A DNA stretch of 49,680 nucleotides, taken from NCBI GenBank assembly GCA_015655335.1, contig JAATFF010000125.1:1-49680 (forward strand), written 5' to 3'. The stretch comes from Lysobacterales bacterium (lineage in GTDB: Bacteria; Pseudomonadota; Gammaproteobacteria; Xanthomonadales; Rhodanobacteraceae). Positions 1 through 8,573 of this stretch are shown piece after piece. The notes under the pieces are model-generated. The model was not told the origin of the DNA. It was given only the letters and a program-made list of their open reading frames with translations, and did no database searches. A program made the translations under genes and the position numbers. Numbering within the stretch: position 1 is the stretch's first letter; every line of letters begins with the position of its first letter.

Positions 1-1992
1 CTCTTCGGCCTGGTGCTGGCGATCGGCATCGTGGTGGACGACGCGATCGTGGTGGTGGAAAACGTCGAGCGCAATATCGAGCTTGGCTATTCACCGCGCG
101 AGGCGACACGCCGTGCGATGAACGAAGTGACCAGCCCGATCGTTGCGACGGCCTTGGTGTTGTGTGCAGTGTTCATTCCGACCGCTTTCATCAGTGGCCT
201 GACCGGCGAGTTCTATCGCCAGTTCGCGCTGACGATTGCGATCTCCACCGTGATCTCCGCCTTCAATTCGTTGAGCCTCAGCCCGGCGCTCGCCGCTGTG
301 TTGCTGAAGGGTCATGACGCACCGAAGGATCGCTTCACACTGCTGATCGACCGCGCGTTTGGCTGGCTGTTCCGTCCGTTCAACAAGATGTTCCACCGCG
401 GCTCGGAACGTTACGTCAGCGGCGTGCGGCGCATCGTTGGCAAAGGTCCAGTCGCCTTGGTGGTGTATGCCGGTCTGATCGGCCTGACCTGGTTCGGTTT
501 CAATCATGTGCCACTGGGCTTCGTGCCGGCGCAGGACAAGCAGTATCTGGTGTCGTTTGCGCAGTTGCCCGATGCGGCTTCGCTTGATCGCACGGAAGAC
601 GTGATCCAGCGCATGTCGGCGATCGCGCTGAAACAGCCGGGCGTGGAAAGTGCTGTAGCGTTCCCTGGCCTGTCGATCAACGGCTTCACCAACAGCACCA
701 ACGCGGGCATCGTGTTCGTGACGTTGAAGCCGTTCGAAGAACGGCGTGACTCGTCGCTGTCGGCAGGTGCGATTGCCGGTGCGCTGAACCAGAAGTTCGC
801 ATCGATCCAGGATGCTTACATCGCGATCTTCCCACCGCCGCCGGTACAGGGCCTGGGCACGATCGGCGGTTTCCGTATCCAGGTGGAAGACCGCGGTCAG
901 CTTGGCTTCGATGAGTTGTTCAAGCAGACGCAGAACCTGATCGCGCAGAGTCAAAAGACACCTGCGCTGGCTGGGCTTTTCTCCAGCTATCAGGTCAGCG
1001 TGCCGCAGATCGATGCCGATGTGGATCGCGAAAAAGCGAAAGCCGAAGGCGTGGATCTGGCCGACGTGGATGAAACCATGCAGGCGTATCTGGGTTCGCT
1101 CTACGTCAACGACTTCAACCGCTTCGGACGCATCTATCAGGTGAATGTTTCCGCCGAACCGGGTTCCCGTCATGAGCCGCAGGACATCCTGCAGCTGAAG
1201 ACGCGCAACGCGAAGGGCGACATGGTGCCGCTGGGTTCGTTCGTGAACGTGCGTCGCACGGCGGGCCTCGAGCGCGTGATGCACTACAACGGCTATGCCA
1301 CGGCCGAGATCAACGGCGGTCCTGCGCCCGGCTTCAGTTCCGGTCAGGCGCAAGCGGCGATGGAAAAACTCGCGGCGGATAACTTGCCTAACGGGATGAG
1401 CTACGAGTGGACCGAGCTGACTTATCAGCAGATCCTCGCCGGCAACACGGCGATCCTGGTGTTCCCGTTGTGCGTGCTGCTGGTGTTCCTGGTGCTGTCG
1501 TCGCTGTATGAGAGCTGGTCGCTGCCGCTGGCGGTGATCCTGATCGTGCCGATGGTGCTGTTGTCCGCGATTGCCGGTGTGTGGATGTCGGGCGGCGACA
1601 ACAACATCTTCACCCAGATCGGTTTGATCGTTCTGGTTGGCCTGGCGTGCAAGAACGCGATCTTGATCGTGGAGTTCGCCCGCGAACGCCAGCATGAAGG
1701 CATGAGCCGTCACGATGCGGTGTTGGAAGCGGCTCGCCTGCGACTGCGCCCGATCCTGATGACATCGATCGCTTTCATCATGGGCGTGGTGCCACTAGTC
1801 ACGTCGCATGGTGCGGGTGCGGAGATGCGTCACGCGATGGGCGTGGCGGTGTTCTCCGGCATGCTCGGCGTCACCATCTTCGGCCTGATCTATACCCCGC
1901 TGTTCTACGTGCTGATCCGCGCGGTGGTCGAACGCCGCGAAGCGCGCAAGAAGCAGCATGCATCGGTAGTGCCCGCTTTGGAGGGCCATTGA
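1..1992 (+). CDS. RND efflux pump inner-membrane subunit, C-terminal two thirds (HAE1/AcrB family), 5' partial
   Basis: Proton-driven drug/solvent exporter subunit of the inner membrane. The reading frame is open from the first base, so the start and roughly 395 residues lie outside the window. The fragment of 663 residues begins in transmembrane helix 4, with the paired aspartates of the proton relay in GIVVDDAIVVVENVER, and later has the helix 10 lysine in GLACKNAILIVEFA. It runs through the second periplasmic porter/docking domain to the usual C-terminal helices. The next gene starts one base after its TGA, so it is translated with the outer-membrane channel, and a membrane fusion protein gene is expected upstream. 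Substrate cannot be told from sequence. Family assignment is very safe. Confidence 0.97.
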   Translation, partial: LFGLVLAIGIVVDDAIVVVENVERNIELGYSPREATRRAMNEVTSPIVATALVLCAVFIPTAFISGLTGEFYRQFALTIAISTVISAFNSLSLSPALAAVLLKGHDAPKDRFTLLIDRAFGWLFRPFNKMFHRGSERYVSGVRRIVGKGPVALVVYAGLIGLTWFGFNHVPLGFVPAQDKQYLVSFAQLPDAASLDRTEDVIQRMSAIALKQPGVESAVAFPGLSINGFTNSTNAGIVFVTLKPFEERRDSSLSAGAIAGALNQKFASIQDAYIAIFPPPPVQGLGTIGGFRIQVEDRGQLGFDELFKQTQNLIAQSQKTPALAGLFSSYQVSVPQIDADVDREKAKAEGVDLADVDETMQAYLGSLYVNDFNRFGRIYQVNVSAEPGSRHEPQDILQLKTRNAKGDMVPLGSFVNVRRTAGLERVMHYNGYATAEINGGPAPGFSSGQAQAAMEKLAADNLPNGMSYEWTELTYQQILAGNTAILVFPLCVLLVFLVLSSLYESWSLPLAVILIVPMVLLSAIAGVWMSGGDNNIFTQIGLIVLVGLACKNAILIVEFARERQHEGMSRHDAVLEAARLRLRPILMTSIAFIMGVVPLVTSHGAGAEMRHAMGVAVFSGMLGVTIFGLIYTPLFYVLIRAVVERREARKKQHASVVPALEGH

Positions 1993-1993
1993 G

Positions 1994-3439
1994 ATGACAC
2001 GATTTATTCGTAACACCGCTTTGTTCACTGCACTCGCGCTGGCCGGATGCGCCAGCGTGGGGCCGGACTACAAGACACCGGCCACGCCAACGGCAACGGT
2101 GCAAGGAGTGGACGCGGCGCGTGAAAGTGCCGCGCAATTCCAGGCTACTTGGTGGAGGCAGTTCAACGATCCTGTGCTGGATGCGCTGATCCAGCATTCC
2201 GCGAAAGGCAGTCTGGATTTGCGTATCGCCGAAGCACGTCTGAAAGAGTCACGCGCTTTGCTCGGCAGTGCCAAGTCCGATCAGTTGCCGACCATCAGTA
2301 CAGACGTCGCCTATAGCCGCGCGATCGAGCAGGAACCTGGTTTTGGCACCCAGCGCGTGGCATACGATACCTATCAGGCCGGCTTTGATGCGTCCTGGGA
2401 AGTCGATGTATTCGGCGGCTTGCGTCGTTCGGTGGAAGCGGCTCGTGCCGATCTTGGTGCGAGCGAAGCTTCCTTGAACGATGCGCAAGTGAGTTTGTTC
2501 GCCGAAGTTGCGCGCAACTATTTCGCATTGCGCGGCACGCAGCAGCGTCTTGCCATCGCCCAACGCAATATCGACAATCAGGCCGATACGCTGAAGTTGA
2601 TCGAAGCGCGTGCGCAAATTGGCACGGCTTCCGAGCAAGATGTCGCCAGCGCCAGCGCGCAGTTGAGCGCGGCCAAGGCACAGTTGCCGGTGCTGGATAC
2701 GCAGGCTCATGGCTACGAATACCGCCTTGCAGTGCTGCTCGGAGAACGTCCCGGCGAACTGGATGTCGATGTCTCGCCGACCACGTTCAAACCGATTGCC
2801 ACCGTGCTACCGATCGGCGATGCCGGCGAAGTCCTGTCGCGCCGTCCCGATGTGCGTATCGCCGAGCGCCAATATGCCGCAGCGACCGCACGCATCGGTG
2901 TCGCCAAGGCGGATTTCTTTCCGCATCTTTCGCTCGGTGGTTTCGTGGGTTTCCTAGCCGGACAGAGCAATGACTTCGGCGGCCCGGCTACGCGTGCTTT
3001 CTCGTTCGGGCCAAGCATTACCTGGAATGGCCTGAACGTGGAACGCGTACGTTCCAACTTGCATGCGAGCGAAGCACGCGCCGATGCCGCCGAGGCGAAC
3101 TACCAACGCACCGTGCTAAGTGCAATCGAGGATGTCGATAACGCCGTGGTCGGTTACAACGCCGAGCATGCGCGCGTCGAACAGTTGATTGCGCAAAGCG
3201 AGCAAAGCCGTCGCGCGGCCGATCTGGCACGCATTCGCTATCAGGAAGGTGCGACGGGTTATCTTGAACTGCTCGATGCCGAACGTGTGCAGCTGGCGGC
3301 CGAGGATGATCTGGCTCAATCCGAAGCCGCGATCGATACGCGTGCTGTGGCGATATACAAGGCGCTCGGCGGCGGTTGGCAGGCATGTAACGATGCTCGC
3401 TGTACGCAAGTTGCAGAGGCTGTCGCCACTGCGCCGTAA
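1994..3439 (+). CDS. Outer-membrane efflux channel lipoprotein, NodT/OprM family
   Basis: Outer-membrane factor that completes the tripartite RND pump encoded upstream. The 481-residue product has a lipoprotein signal peptide with the lipobox LAGC (Cys19), followed by VGPDYKTP, typical of this family, and then two long helical repeats rich in Ala, Glu and Arg that form the periplasmic tunnel. Length is normal for OprM-like proteins. The start follows the pump stop codon by one base, so translational coupling is likely. It converges with the AI-2E transporter gene; a paired inverted repeat sits between them. Confidence 0.96.
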   Translation: MTRFIRNTALFTALALAGCASVGPDYKTPATPTATVQGVDAARESAAQFQATWWRQFNDPVLDALIQHSAKGSLDLRIAEARLKESRALLGSAKSDQLPTISTDVAYSRAIEQEPGFGTQRVAYDTYQAGFDASWEVDVFGGLRRSVEAARADLGASEASLNDAQVSLFAEVARNYFALRGTQQRLAIAQRNIDNQADTLKLIEARAQIGTASEQDVASASAQLSAAKAQLPVLDTQAHGYEYRLAVLLGERPGELDVDVSPTTFKPIATVLPIGDAGEVLSRRPDVRIAERQYAAATARIGVAKADFFPHLSLGGFVGFLAGQSNDFGGPATRAFSFGPSITWNGLNVERVRSNLHASEARADAAEANYQRTVLSAIEDVDNAVVGYNAEHARVEQLIAQSEQSRRAADLARIRYQEGATGYLELLDAERVQLAAEDDLAQSEAAIDTRAVAIYKALGGGWQACNDARCTQVAEAVATAP

Positions 3440-3465
3440 TGCGAGAACACTCCGAAAGTTTTAAC

Positions 3466-3575
3466 CCCGTCGTCCCGGCGAAAGCCGGAGGCGCTTTACA
3501 ACGGCGCACGCCGGTCACCCAGTGACTTGAGATTGAGCGAAGACGCTAGGTCCCGGCTTTCGCCGGGACGACGGG
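3466..3575. repeat. Paired REP-like inverted repeat, copy 1
   Basis: Two 23-base arms, 3466-3488 and 3553-3575, are perfect reverse complements. Each arm is itself a short hairpin (CCGGCGAAAGCCGG type core) followed by a GACGACGGG-type tail. About 64 bases separate the arms. It lies between two convergent genes. Similar arms recur at 24633-24704, 40922-41000 and, as a single half, at 41660-41690. The structure resembles BIME-type paired REP elements; it may stop transcription from both sides. Confidence 0.85.
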
Positions 3576-3610
3576 TGTTGGCGATTCGATGCTCTACCCG
3601 CGGATTGCGT

Positions 3611-4777
3611 TCAGCGCTGCACCATTCGCGCAAACCATTCCCAACCCCGCACACGCTCGGCAATCAGCTTCGCGCTGGTAAGCATTGGCACCGCCAGCAA
3701 CGCGCCGGGAACGCCCCATAGCCATCCCCATATCAACAACCAGATAAGGATGGCGATGGGGCTGATGCGCATACGCCGCCCAAGGATCATCGGCGTAATC
3801 AGATTGCCTTCGAAGGCCGTAACCACGGCGAAGCACAGCGCGGGCAGCACGGCGTGCGGCACATCTTCGAAATGCACCAAACCCACCAGCAACAGCGTGG
3901 TCGTGGTGACGATGGCGCCCACATACGGAATGAAGTTGGCAAGCATCGCGACCGCTCCCCATAAAAGCGGATCGGGCATGTGCAACAGGAACAGCATGCC
4001 GGCCGTGGTCATGCCGAGTGTTCCGTTGATCACCACAGTGGTGAGGATGTAGCGCGACACTTCGGTCTGGATACCGCGCACGATGGTCACGGCGTGACGC
4101 TTGTATCCAAAGTTCGGTGCAGTCTCGACCAGGCGACGCAAAATAAGATCGCCATAAACCAGAAAGAAGTACACGAGCAGCACCACCGTCAGTATCGCCG
4201 CCAAGACTTTGGGTGCATTCGCCAATACGTCCCACACGCTGATCGCGACGTCCCCAGGGTTTTGCCCTGCATTGGCCTGTGCCGGATGACCGTTGACCAG
4301 CGTCTGCGTGGCGCGGCCCGCGGCTTCGAGAGGCCGCGTGATGTGTTCGAGCTTGGGAATGAAACTGCGAATGGCCGTTGGCGCGCTATGCAGCCACGTC
4401 AACGCGGGCTGCGTGAGCATGCTGATGCCGGTGCCGATGGCTGCAATCAGGGAAATCATCAACACGCTGGCGCCGAGCCAGCGCGGTATGTGATGCCGCG
4501 TGCCCGTGGCCACGATCGGATTCAACGCGAGCCCGAGAAAGCCTGCCAGCACGAGCGGAATCACCAGCGCGCGCACGATAGTGACCGTATACATCAGGGC
4601 CAGTATCAGCAAGGCGTTGAGCATCATGCGAATCGCACGCAAATGCCTGCGTAAGCGATACACATTTTGCGTGGTTTGCTTGAGCTGCTTGGGAATGAGC
4701 ACAGCAGCGGCCTTAGCCTGTGATCCTGCGGCCTCTGACGCGCTGCCTGATGGCGCCGCGGATTCGATGCCGCTCAT
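3611..4777 (-). CDS. AI-2E family transporter (PerM/UPF0118)
   Basis: Polytopic inner-membrane permease of 388 residues. Hydrophobic segments cluster near residues 45-110 (two to three helices), then a soluble stretch, then a block of about five helices in the C-terminal half containing the GAIVTTTTLLLVGL and ALCFAVVTAFEGNLITP regions typical of the family. Members are linked to autoinducer-2 export or Na+/H+ exchange, but the substrate is usually not known. Its ATG overlaps the stop of the upstream small gene by four bases (ATGA), so it is the last cistron of the yqjD/yqjE-like set. The N-terminal 25 residues are low-complexity (Ala, Ser, Gly). Confidence 0.92.
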   Translation of the reverse strand: MSGIESAAPSGSASEAAGSQAKAAAVLIPKQLKQTTQNVYRLRRHLRAIRMMLNALLILALMYTVTIVRALVIPLVLAGFLGLALNPIVATGTRHHIPRWLGASVLMISLIAAIGTGISMLTQPALTWLHSAPTAIRSFIPKLEHITRPLEAAGRATQTLVNGHPAQANAGQNPGDVAISVWDVLANAPKVLAAILTVVLLVYFFLVYGDLILRRLVETAPNFGYKRHAVTIVRGIQTEVSRYILTTVVINGTLGMTTAGMLFLLHMPDPLLWGAVAMLANFIPYVGAIVTTTTLLLVGLVHFEDVPHAVLPALCFAVVTAFEGNLITPMILGRRMRISPIAILIWLLIWGWLWGVPGALLAVPMLTSAKLIAERVRGWEWFARMVQR

Positions 4778-5082
4778 GTATCGCTGCTGTCGTTATCGTT
4801 GCTGCCGTCGTCCATGCCCCATTCGGCCATCAGGCGAGTGCCGTGCGCGACGATTTCCGCGAACCCGCCGCTGAGCAACGACACCAATCCCGGCACGCGC
4901 AGTGGTCCGACGCCGAGGGTGCCAAGCACGAAACCCGCGCCGGCCGCCGCACCGACCGTGGTCAGCGGATGTCGGTAGCCGCGCCGTAGCAGTGCAGCCG
5001 CCGGTGTCGCCACCTCATCGCGGTGTATCGCTACGCGTTCGCGTGCCTTGCGTACGTTCTCGATCTTTTTGAACAGGCTCAT
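4774..5082 (-). CDS. Small glycine-zipper protein in the position of YqjK
   Basis: 102-residue protein of uncertain family. It starts MSLFKKIENVRKARERV, has a basic N-terminus, then a Gly/Ala-rich hydrophobic stretch (about residues 40-75, GAAAGAGFVLGTLGVGPL) that could insert in the membrane, and ends in an acidic Asp/Asn/Ser tail. It follows a YqjE-like gene and precedes the AI-2E transporter with a four-base overlap. In Escherichia coli the yqjD-yqjE pair is followed by yqjK, so position suggests an equivalent role, but I do not see clear YqjK similarity. The function is unknown. Confidence 0.75.
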   Translation of the reverse strand: MSLFKKIENVRKARERVAIHRDEVATPAAALLRRGYRHPLTTVGAAAGAGFVLGTLGVGPLRVPGLVSLLSGGFAEIVAHGTRLMAEWGMDDGSNDNDSSDT

Positions 5083-5098
5083 GACCGCTCATTTCCCT

Positions 5099-5563
5099 CT
5101 AGCCCTGCCCCTTGCCGGCATCGTCGTCTTGCTCGGCCTTTTGCAGGGTGTCTTGCATGATCGCACGCCATTCGTGTCGCGTGGCAGGCAGGCTCATCCA
5201 GTGCATGAAATGGCGGAACAGCATGATCGCGCCGAACAGGATCAAGGCTTCCAGCACGGCCAGCACGGCAAACGCGAGAATCCAGGAATGGAGCCATTTG
5301 GCCAGCAGCAGCCCCATCAGGCCCAGTAGCGTGAGGCCGAAACCGACGCCTGCCACGGTGGCGACCAGGCCCATCGCGAGCAGCCAGGATATGGCGCTGC
5401 GCGCCAGCCCGAGCTCGGCGGCCAGCAACTGCAGCTGCGCGCCGAACAACTTGCGTACCGCGCGTGCGACCTGGCTGAGCTCATCCAGGACGCCGCTCGG
5501 CGGCGGCCCGGCGGATGGCTCCGATGGTCCGGCCGCTTCGTCATCGCGCACGGAATCGTGCAT
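5099..5563 (-). CDS. YqjE-like phage-holin-superfamily membrane protein
   Basis: 154-residue membrane protein of the holin-X/YqjE type. It has an acidic Pro/Ser-rich N-terminus, an amphipathic segment (VLDELSQVARAVRKLFGAQ), and two strong transmembrane helices near residues 55-85 and 92-120. An acidic, basic mixed tail follows. It lies 16 bases ahead of the next small gene and 26 bases after the DUF883 gene, so all are one operon. The family is associated with the inner membrane and ribosome-binding YqjD proteins in stationary phase; holin-like activity is not implied. The ribosome binding site is weak. Confidence 0.82.
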   Translation of the reverse strand: MHDSVRDDEAAGPSEPSAGPPPSGVLDELSQVARAVRKLFGAQLQLLAAELGLARSAISWLLAMGLVATVAGVGFGLTLLGLMGLLLAKWLHSWILAFAVLAVLEALILFGAIMLFRHFMHWMSLPATRHEWRAIMQDTLQKAEQDDDAGKGQG

Positions 5564-5589
5564 CGCCCGCCCCCGTGCCGATGATCAGC

Positions 5590-5955
5590 TTAACGACGCA
5601 GGATGCGGCCAAGCAGCCAGCCGGCGCCCAGCGCAATCGCCACCGCTTGCACGGGCTTTTCGCGAACGTACTCGCGCACTTCGTCCAGCCATTCATCGGC
5701 CCGGTCCTTCGCCTGGTCGACAGCGGCACGGCCGCGCTCTTTGGCCTCGGCCACCTTTTCGGTGGTGCGATTGGCCGCATGGGCGGCTTTATCGGTGGCG
5801 CGGTGCAGGCCTTCTTCCACATGGTCGGCGGCGCGGTCGAATTTTTCCTTGCTGGTGGCGACGGCTTCGGATGTCGCTTGCTTGATGCGCTCGGCGCCGT
5901 GGTCGATGCGTCCGTGGATGCCGCCGTCTTCCTGCGCTTGGACTTCTTTGCTCAT
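5590..5955 (-). CDS. YqjD/ElaB-like DUF883 protein
   Basis: 121-residue protein with a long charged helical region (Lys, Glu, Ala, Asp heptads, likely coiled coil or LEA-like), then a C-terminal amphipathic/transmembrane anchor with AIALGAGWLLGRILRR. In E. coli this family anchors to the inner membrane by the C-terminus and binds ribosomes in stationary phase. I chose the ATG at 5955 because GGAGAA lies five bases before it; an upstream start at 5982 is open but has no such site. First gene of the operon that continues through YqjE-like, the glycine-zipper protein and AI-2E. Confidence 0.85.
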   Translation of the reverse strand: MSKEVQAQEDGGIHGRIDHGAERIKQATSEAVATSKEKFDRAADHVEEGLHRATDKAAHAANRTTEKVAEAKERGRAAVDQAKDRADEWLDEVREYVREKPVQAVAIALGAGWLLGRILRR

Positions 5956-6026
5956 GACGTTCTCCGATGGCAAGGTGTTCACTCTAGCGTTTTACCGCGC
6001 CGTTGGCTGAACGGTCGCCACGCCGT

Positions 6027-6182
6027 TCAGCTAGCTCGCCGCAAGAATGCGATCACAGCCAAGATCAGGAACAGCACGAACAGTACCTTGGCGATCCACG
6101 CGGCGGTACCGGCGATGCCGGTAAAACCAAGGAGGGCCGCGATGACAGCGATAACCAGAAAAACCAAGGCGTAATGCAACAT
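6027..6182 (-). CDS. DUF1328 small membrane protein (YtjA-like)
   Basis: 51-residue peptide, [18 protein letters not shown] onward, with two transmembrane helices joined by a Gly-rich turn ([14 protein letters not shown]) and a basic end. Length and pattern match the DUF1328/YtjA family. The start at 6182 is set by GAGGAG seven bases upstream. The role is unknown; in other proteobacteria these peptides respond to envelope or osmotic stress, which would suit the neighbouring YqjD/YqjE-like genes. Its own promoter should lie in 6183-6317, where AGCGGT (6276-6281) and ACCGCT (6302-6307) form a weak inverted repeat. Confidence 0.88.
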   Translation of the reverse strand: MLHYALVFLVIAVIAALLGFTGIAGTAAWIAKVLFVLFLILAVIAFLRRAS

Positions 6183-6317
6183 GACGGCACTCCTCATGAA
6201 ACCGGGGCGTCGATAACGCACGCCCCGATCACCATGTGCCACATTCCGTGCCGTCTGCACGTGAAGGTAGGCTAAAGCGGTTTACACCTTACGATTACGT
6301 TACCGCTGCAACAACAT

Positions 6318-6941
6318 TCAGGCCGGCACGCTGGGATTGAGACTGTACGTGCCGGTAAGCGATGCCTCAGCCAGCACGTGTCCGGCCATGGCGGAACGCA
6401 GCTCGGCGAGCGTGAAACCGGGGTTCAACGCAAGGCTTGCCGTATCCAGCGCATGGATGCGGAAGTGATAGTGATGCACCAGCGTGTCGTTCCACGGCGG
6501 ACACGGACCGTCGTAACCGAGATAGGTGCCGCTCATGTCCGCGTCGCCGGCGAACCAACCGGTGTAGTCGTTCACGCCCTGCACGCTGCCGGGTGGTCCA
6601 AAGGGTTCTTGCTTACCGCGCGGCGTGATCTCGTCGCTGCAGGAGCCGTCGGACAGCTCGCCGCACTCGGCCGGGATATTCGCCATTAGCCAGTGCGCAA
6701 ATTCCACGCGCGGCAGATCGGCAGGCACCTTCCGCCCTTCCTGGTTGACGTCGTCCGGCTTGCTCGGCACATCGGTATCGATGCAGGTAAGCACGAAAGA
6801 GCGGGTGCCTGCCGGCGCATCCTTCCAGGCCAGATGCGGGTTGCGGTTGTCCGACAACGCCACCGGTTTGCCGGGTTTGGCGAATGCGAACTCGCTTGGA
6901 ATCGGCTTGCCGTGCTGGAAGCTGTCGCTGCGTAACTGCAT
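6318..6941 (-). CDS. PEBP / Raf kinase inhibitor-like protein (YbhB/YbcL family)
   Basis: 207-residue protein of the phosphatidylethanolamine-binding family. The family signatures are visible: NRNPHLAWKDAPAGTRSF (DPD-like ligand loop), CIDTDVPSK, and the HHYHFRIHALD strand near the C-terminus. There is no signal peptide, so it is probably cytoplasmic, like YbhB. Molecular function of the bacterial members is unsettled (lipid or small-molecule binding has been proposed). The start at 6941 is supported by AGGAGA nine bases upstream. An upstream in-frame extension to 7424 would run antisense through the AAA gene and is rejected. Confidence 0.93.
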   Translation of the reverse strand: MQLRSDSFQHGKPIPSEFAFAKPGKPVALSDNRNPHLAWKDAPAGTRSFVLTCIDTDVPSKPDDVNQEGRKVPADLPRVEFAHWLMANIPAECGELSDGSCSDEITPRGKQEPFGPPGSVQGVNDYTGWFAGDADMSGTYLGYDGPCPPWNDTLVHHYHFRIHALDTASLALNPGFTLAELRSAMAGHVLAEASLTGTYSLNPSVPA

Positions 6942-7079
6942 GGGAATCTCCTGGAGGTGCGAACGGAAGCCTTTCACTTGGGGGCTGGATAAGCAGCCCG
7001 CAAGGCACATCAGCTTATGCCTGCCGCCATGATCCGGTCGTGACAGCCCTGCTAAGGTAGCGGCCTTGCGGGAGGATGC

Positions 7080-8558
7080 ATGAGCGAACTGGATGATCTG
7101 AGCACGCTGGTGCGTGCCGCGACGCCTTTGTTGGTGATCGAAACCGTCGATGAGCAGCGCGTCATCGAGTGCTTCCAACACGTGATCGCCCAGGCGCTCT
7201 ACCCGCTCTGGCGCTGGACGCTGACGGACGGTTTGGAGCGGCTCGATTTCAATGGCCCCAGGGATTAGGAAGTTGCGCCGGACGCGACCACTACGCTGAC
7301 GGCGATCCGCGATGCCGAGCAACGCGGCATCTATCTGTTGTTCGATTTCCAGTCGTGCCTGCAATACGCGATGGCGCAGCGGCAGATGCGCGAGATTGTG
7401 CAACGCGAACGCTCGGCCGCCCACACGCTGGTACTAGTGGGCGCGAAAGTCGAACTGCCGCCGGAGCTCGATGCGCTGGCCACGCGCGTACCGCTGGCAC
7501 TCCCCGACATCAAGGAATTGGCTGGCATCCTGCGCGGCGAAGCGGCCGCGTGGCAGCGCGAGAACAATCGCACGCTCAACGTGGACAACGACGCGGCCCG
7601 CACCATTGTTCGCAACCTGCTCGGCCTGACGGCGCCCGATGCGCGACGCATCGTACGCAAGCTGATCTATAACGATGGCGCGCTCAACGACAACGACTTG
7701 CCGGAATTGATGCAGGCCAAATTCGACTTGCTCAATCGTTCCGGTCTACTGCACTACGAGTACGCCACAGCCAGCTTTGCCGATGTGGCCGGCGTCAGCC
7801 ATGTGCGCGATTGGGTGCAACGGCGACGCGCGGTTTTTCTCGATCCCAACCCGGCGCCGGCACTCGATCCACCCAAGGGCGTGTTGCTGCTTGGCGTGCA
7901 AGGATGCGGCAAGAGTCTGGCGTCGAAGGCTATCGCCGGTGGCTTCGGTGTGCCGCTTATTCGATTGGATTTCGGCTCGCTGTACGACAAATACCAAGGC
8001 GAGACGGAGAAAAATCTGCGCGAAGCGCTGTCGAGCTGCGAAGTGCTGGCTCCATGCGTACTGTGGATCGATGAAATCGAAAAAGGTTTGGCGGGCGGCG
8101 GTGACGATGGCGGCGTGTCACGGCGCGTACTGGGTTATCTATTGACGTGGATGGCCGAGCGCAAAGCCAAAGTATTTGTCGTGGCGACCGCCAACGCGGT
8201 CCATGAACTGCCTGCGGAGTTGTTGCGCAAAGGTCGCTTCGACGAAATCTTCTTCGTCGACCTTCCCAGGACCGAAGTGCGTGCGGCGATCTTCGCCATG
8301 CATCTGAAGCACCGCAACCTGACAGCCGATGCGTTCGATCTGAACGCGCTGGCGGAAGCGAGCGACGGCTTTTCGGGTGCGGAAATCGAGCAGGCTGTCG
8401 TCAGCGCGCTTTACGTTGCCAGCGGCAACAACACGCCGCTCGATCAGGCGACGCTGCTCAACGCGCTACACGAAACCAAGCCGCTTTCCGTGCTGATGCA
8501 CGAGCAAGTCGCCGCACTGCGCGAATGGGCTAACGGACGCTGCGTGCCGGCGGATTGA
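7080..8558 (+). pseudogene. Ycf46-like AAA ATPase interrupted by an in-frame TAG
   Basis: Reading frame of 493 codons with one internal stop, TAG at 7266-7268 (codon 63). The frame is otherwise continuous and conserved on both sides. GGGAGGA lies just before the ATG at 7080. The N-terminal domain (residues 1-190) matches the helical lead of Ycf46-type proteins; the AAA module follows, with Walker A GVQGCGKS (272-279), Walker B LWIDEIEKG (D331, E332), and an [19 protein letters not shown] arginine-finger region. One base change would restore it. Either the gene is disrupted, an internal start yields an N-truncated ATPase that keeps the AAA domain, or the base is a sequencing error. The cellular role of intact members is unclear. 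Confidence 0.88.
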
Positions 8559-8573
8559 GCGCCGGCACAAGCG

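Noticed and set aside
91..1713. 540-codon open frame on the minus strand
   Set aside because: Antisense to the RND pump gene; its composition (Arg, His, Gln) is typical of a shadow frame.
3466..3575. Short palindromic repeats as a CRISPR remnant
   Set aside because: Arms are inverted, not direct; copies are scattered over 38 kb with no spacers of fixed length and no cas genes.
6942..7424. N-terminal extension of the PEBP-family gene
   Set aside because: It would run antisense into the AAA gene; the ATG at 6941 has a good ribosome site and the normal family start.
7169..7672. Second plus-strand frame across the TAG of the AAA gene, possibly a frameshift rescue
   Set aside because: The conserved protein continues in the original frame after the TAG, so a stop and not a frameshift explains the break. 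This frame codes for Arg/Gly-rich nonsense.
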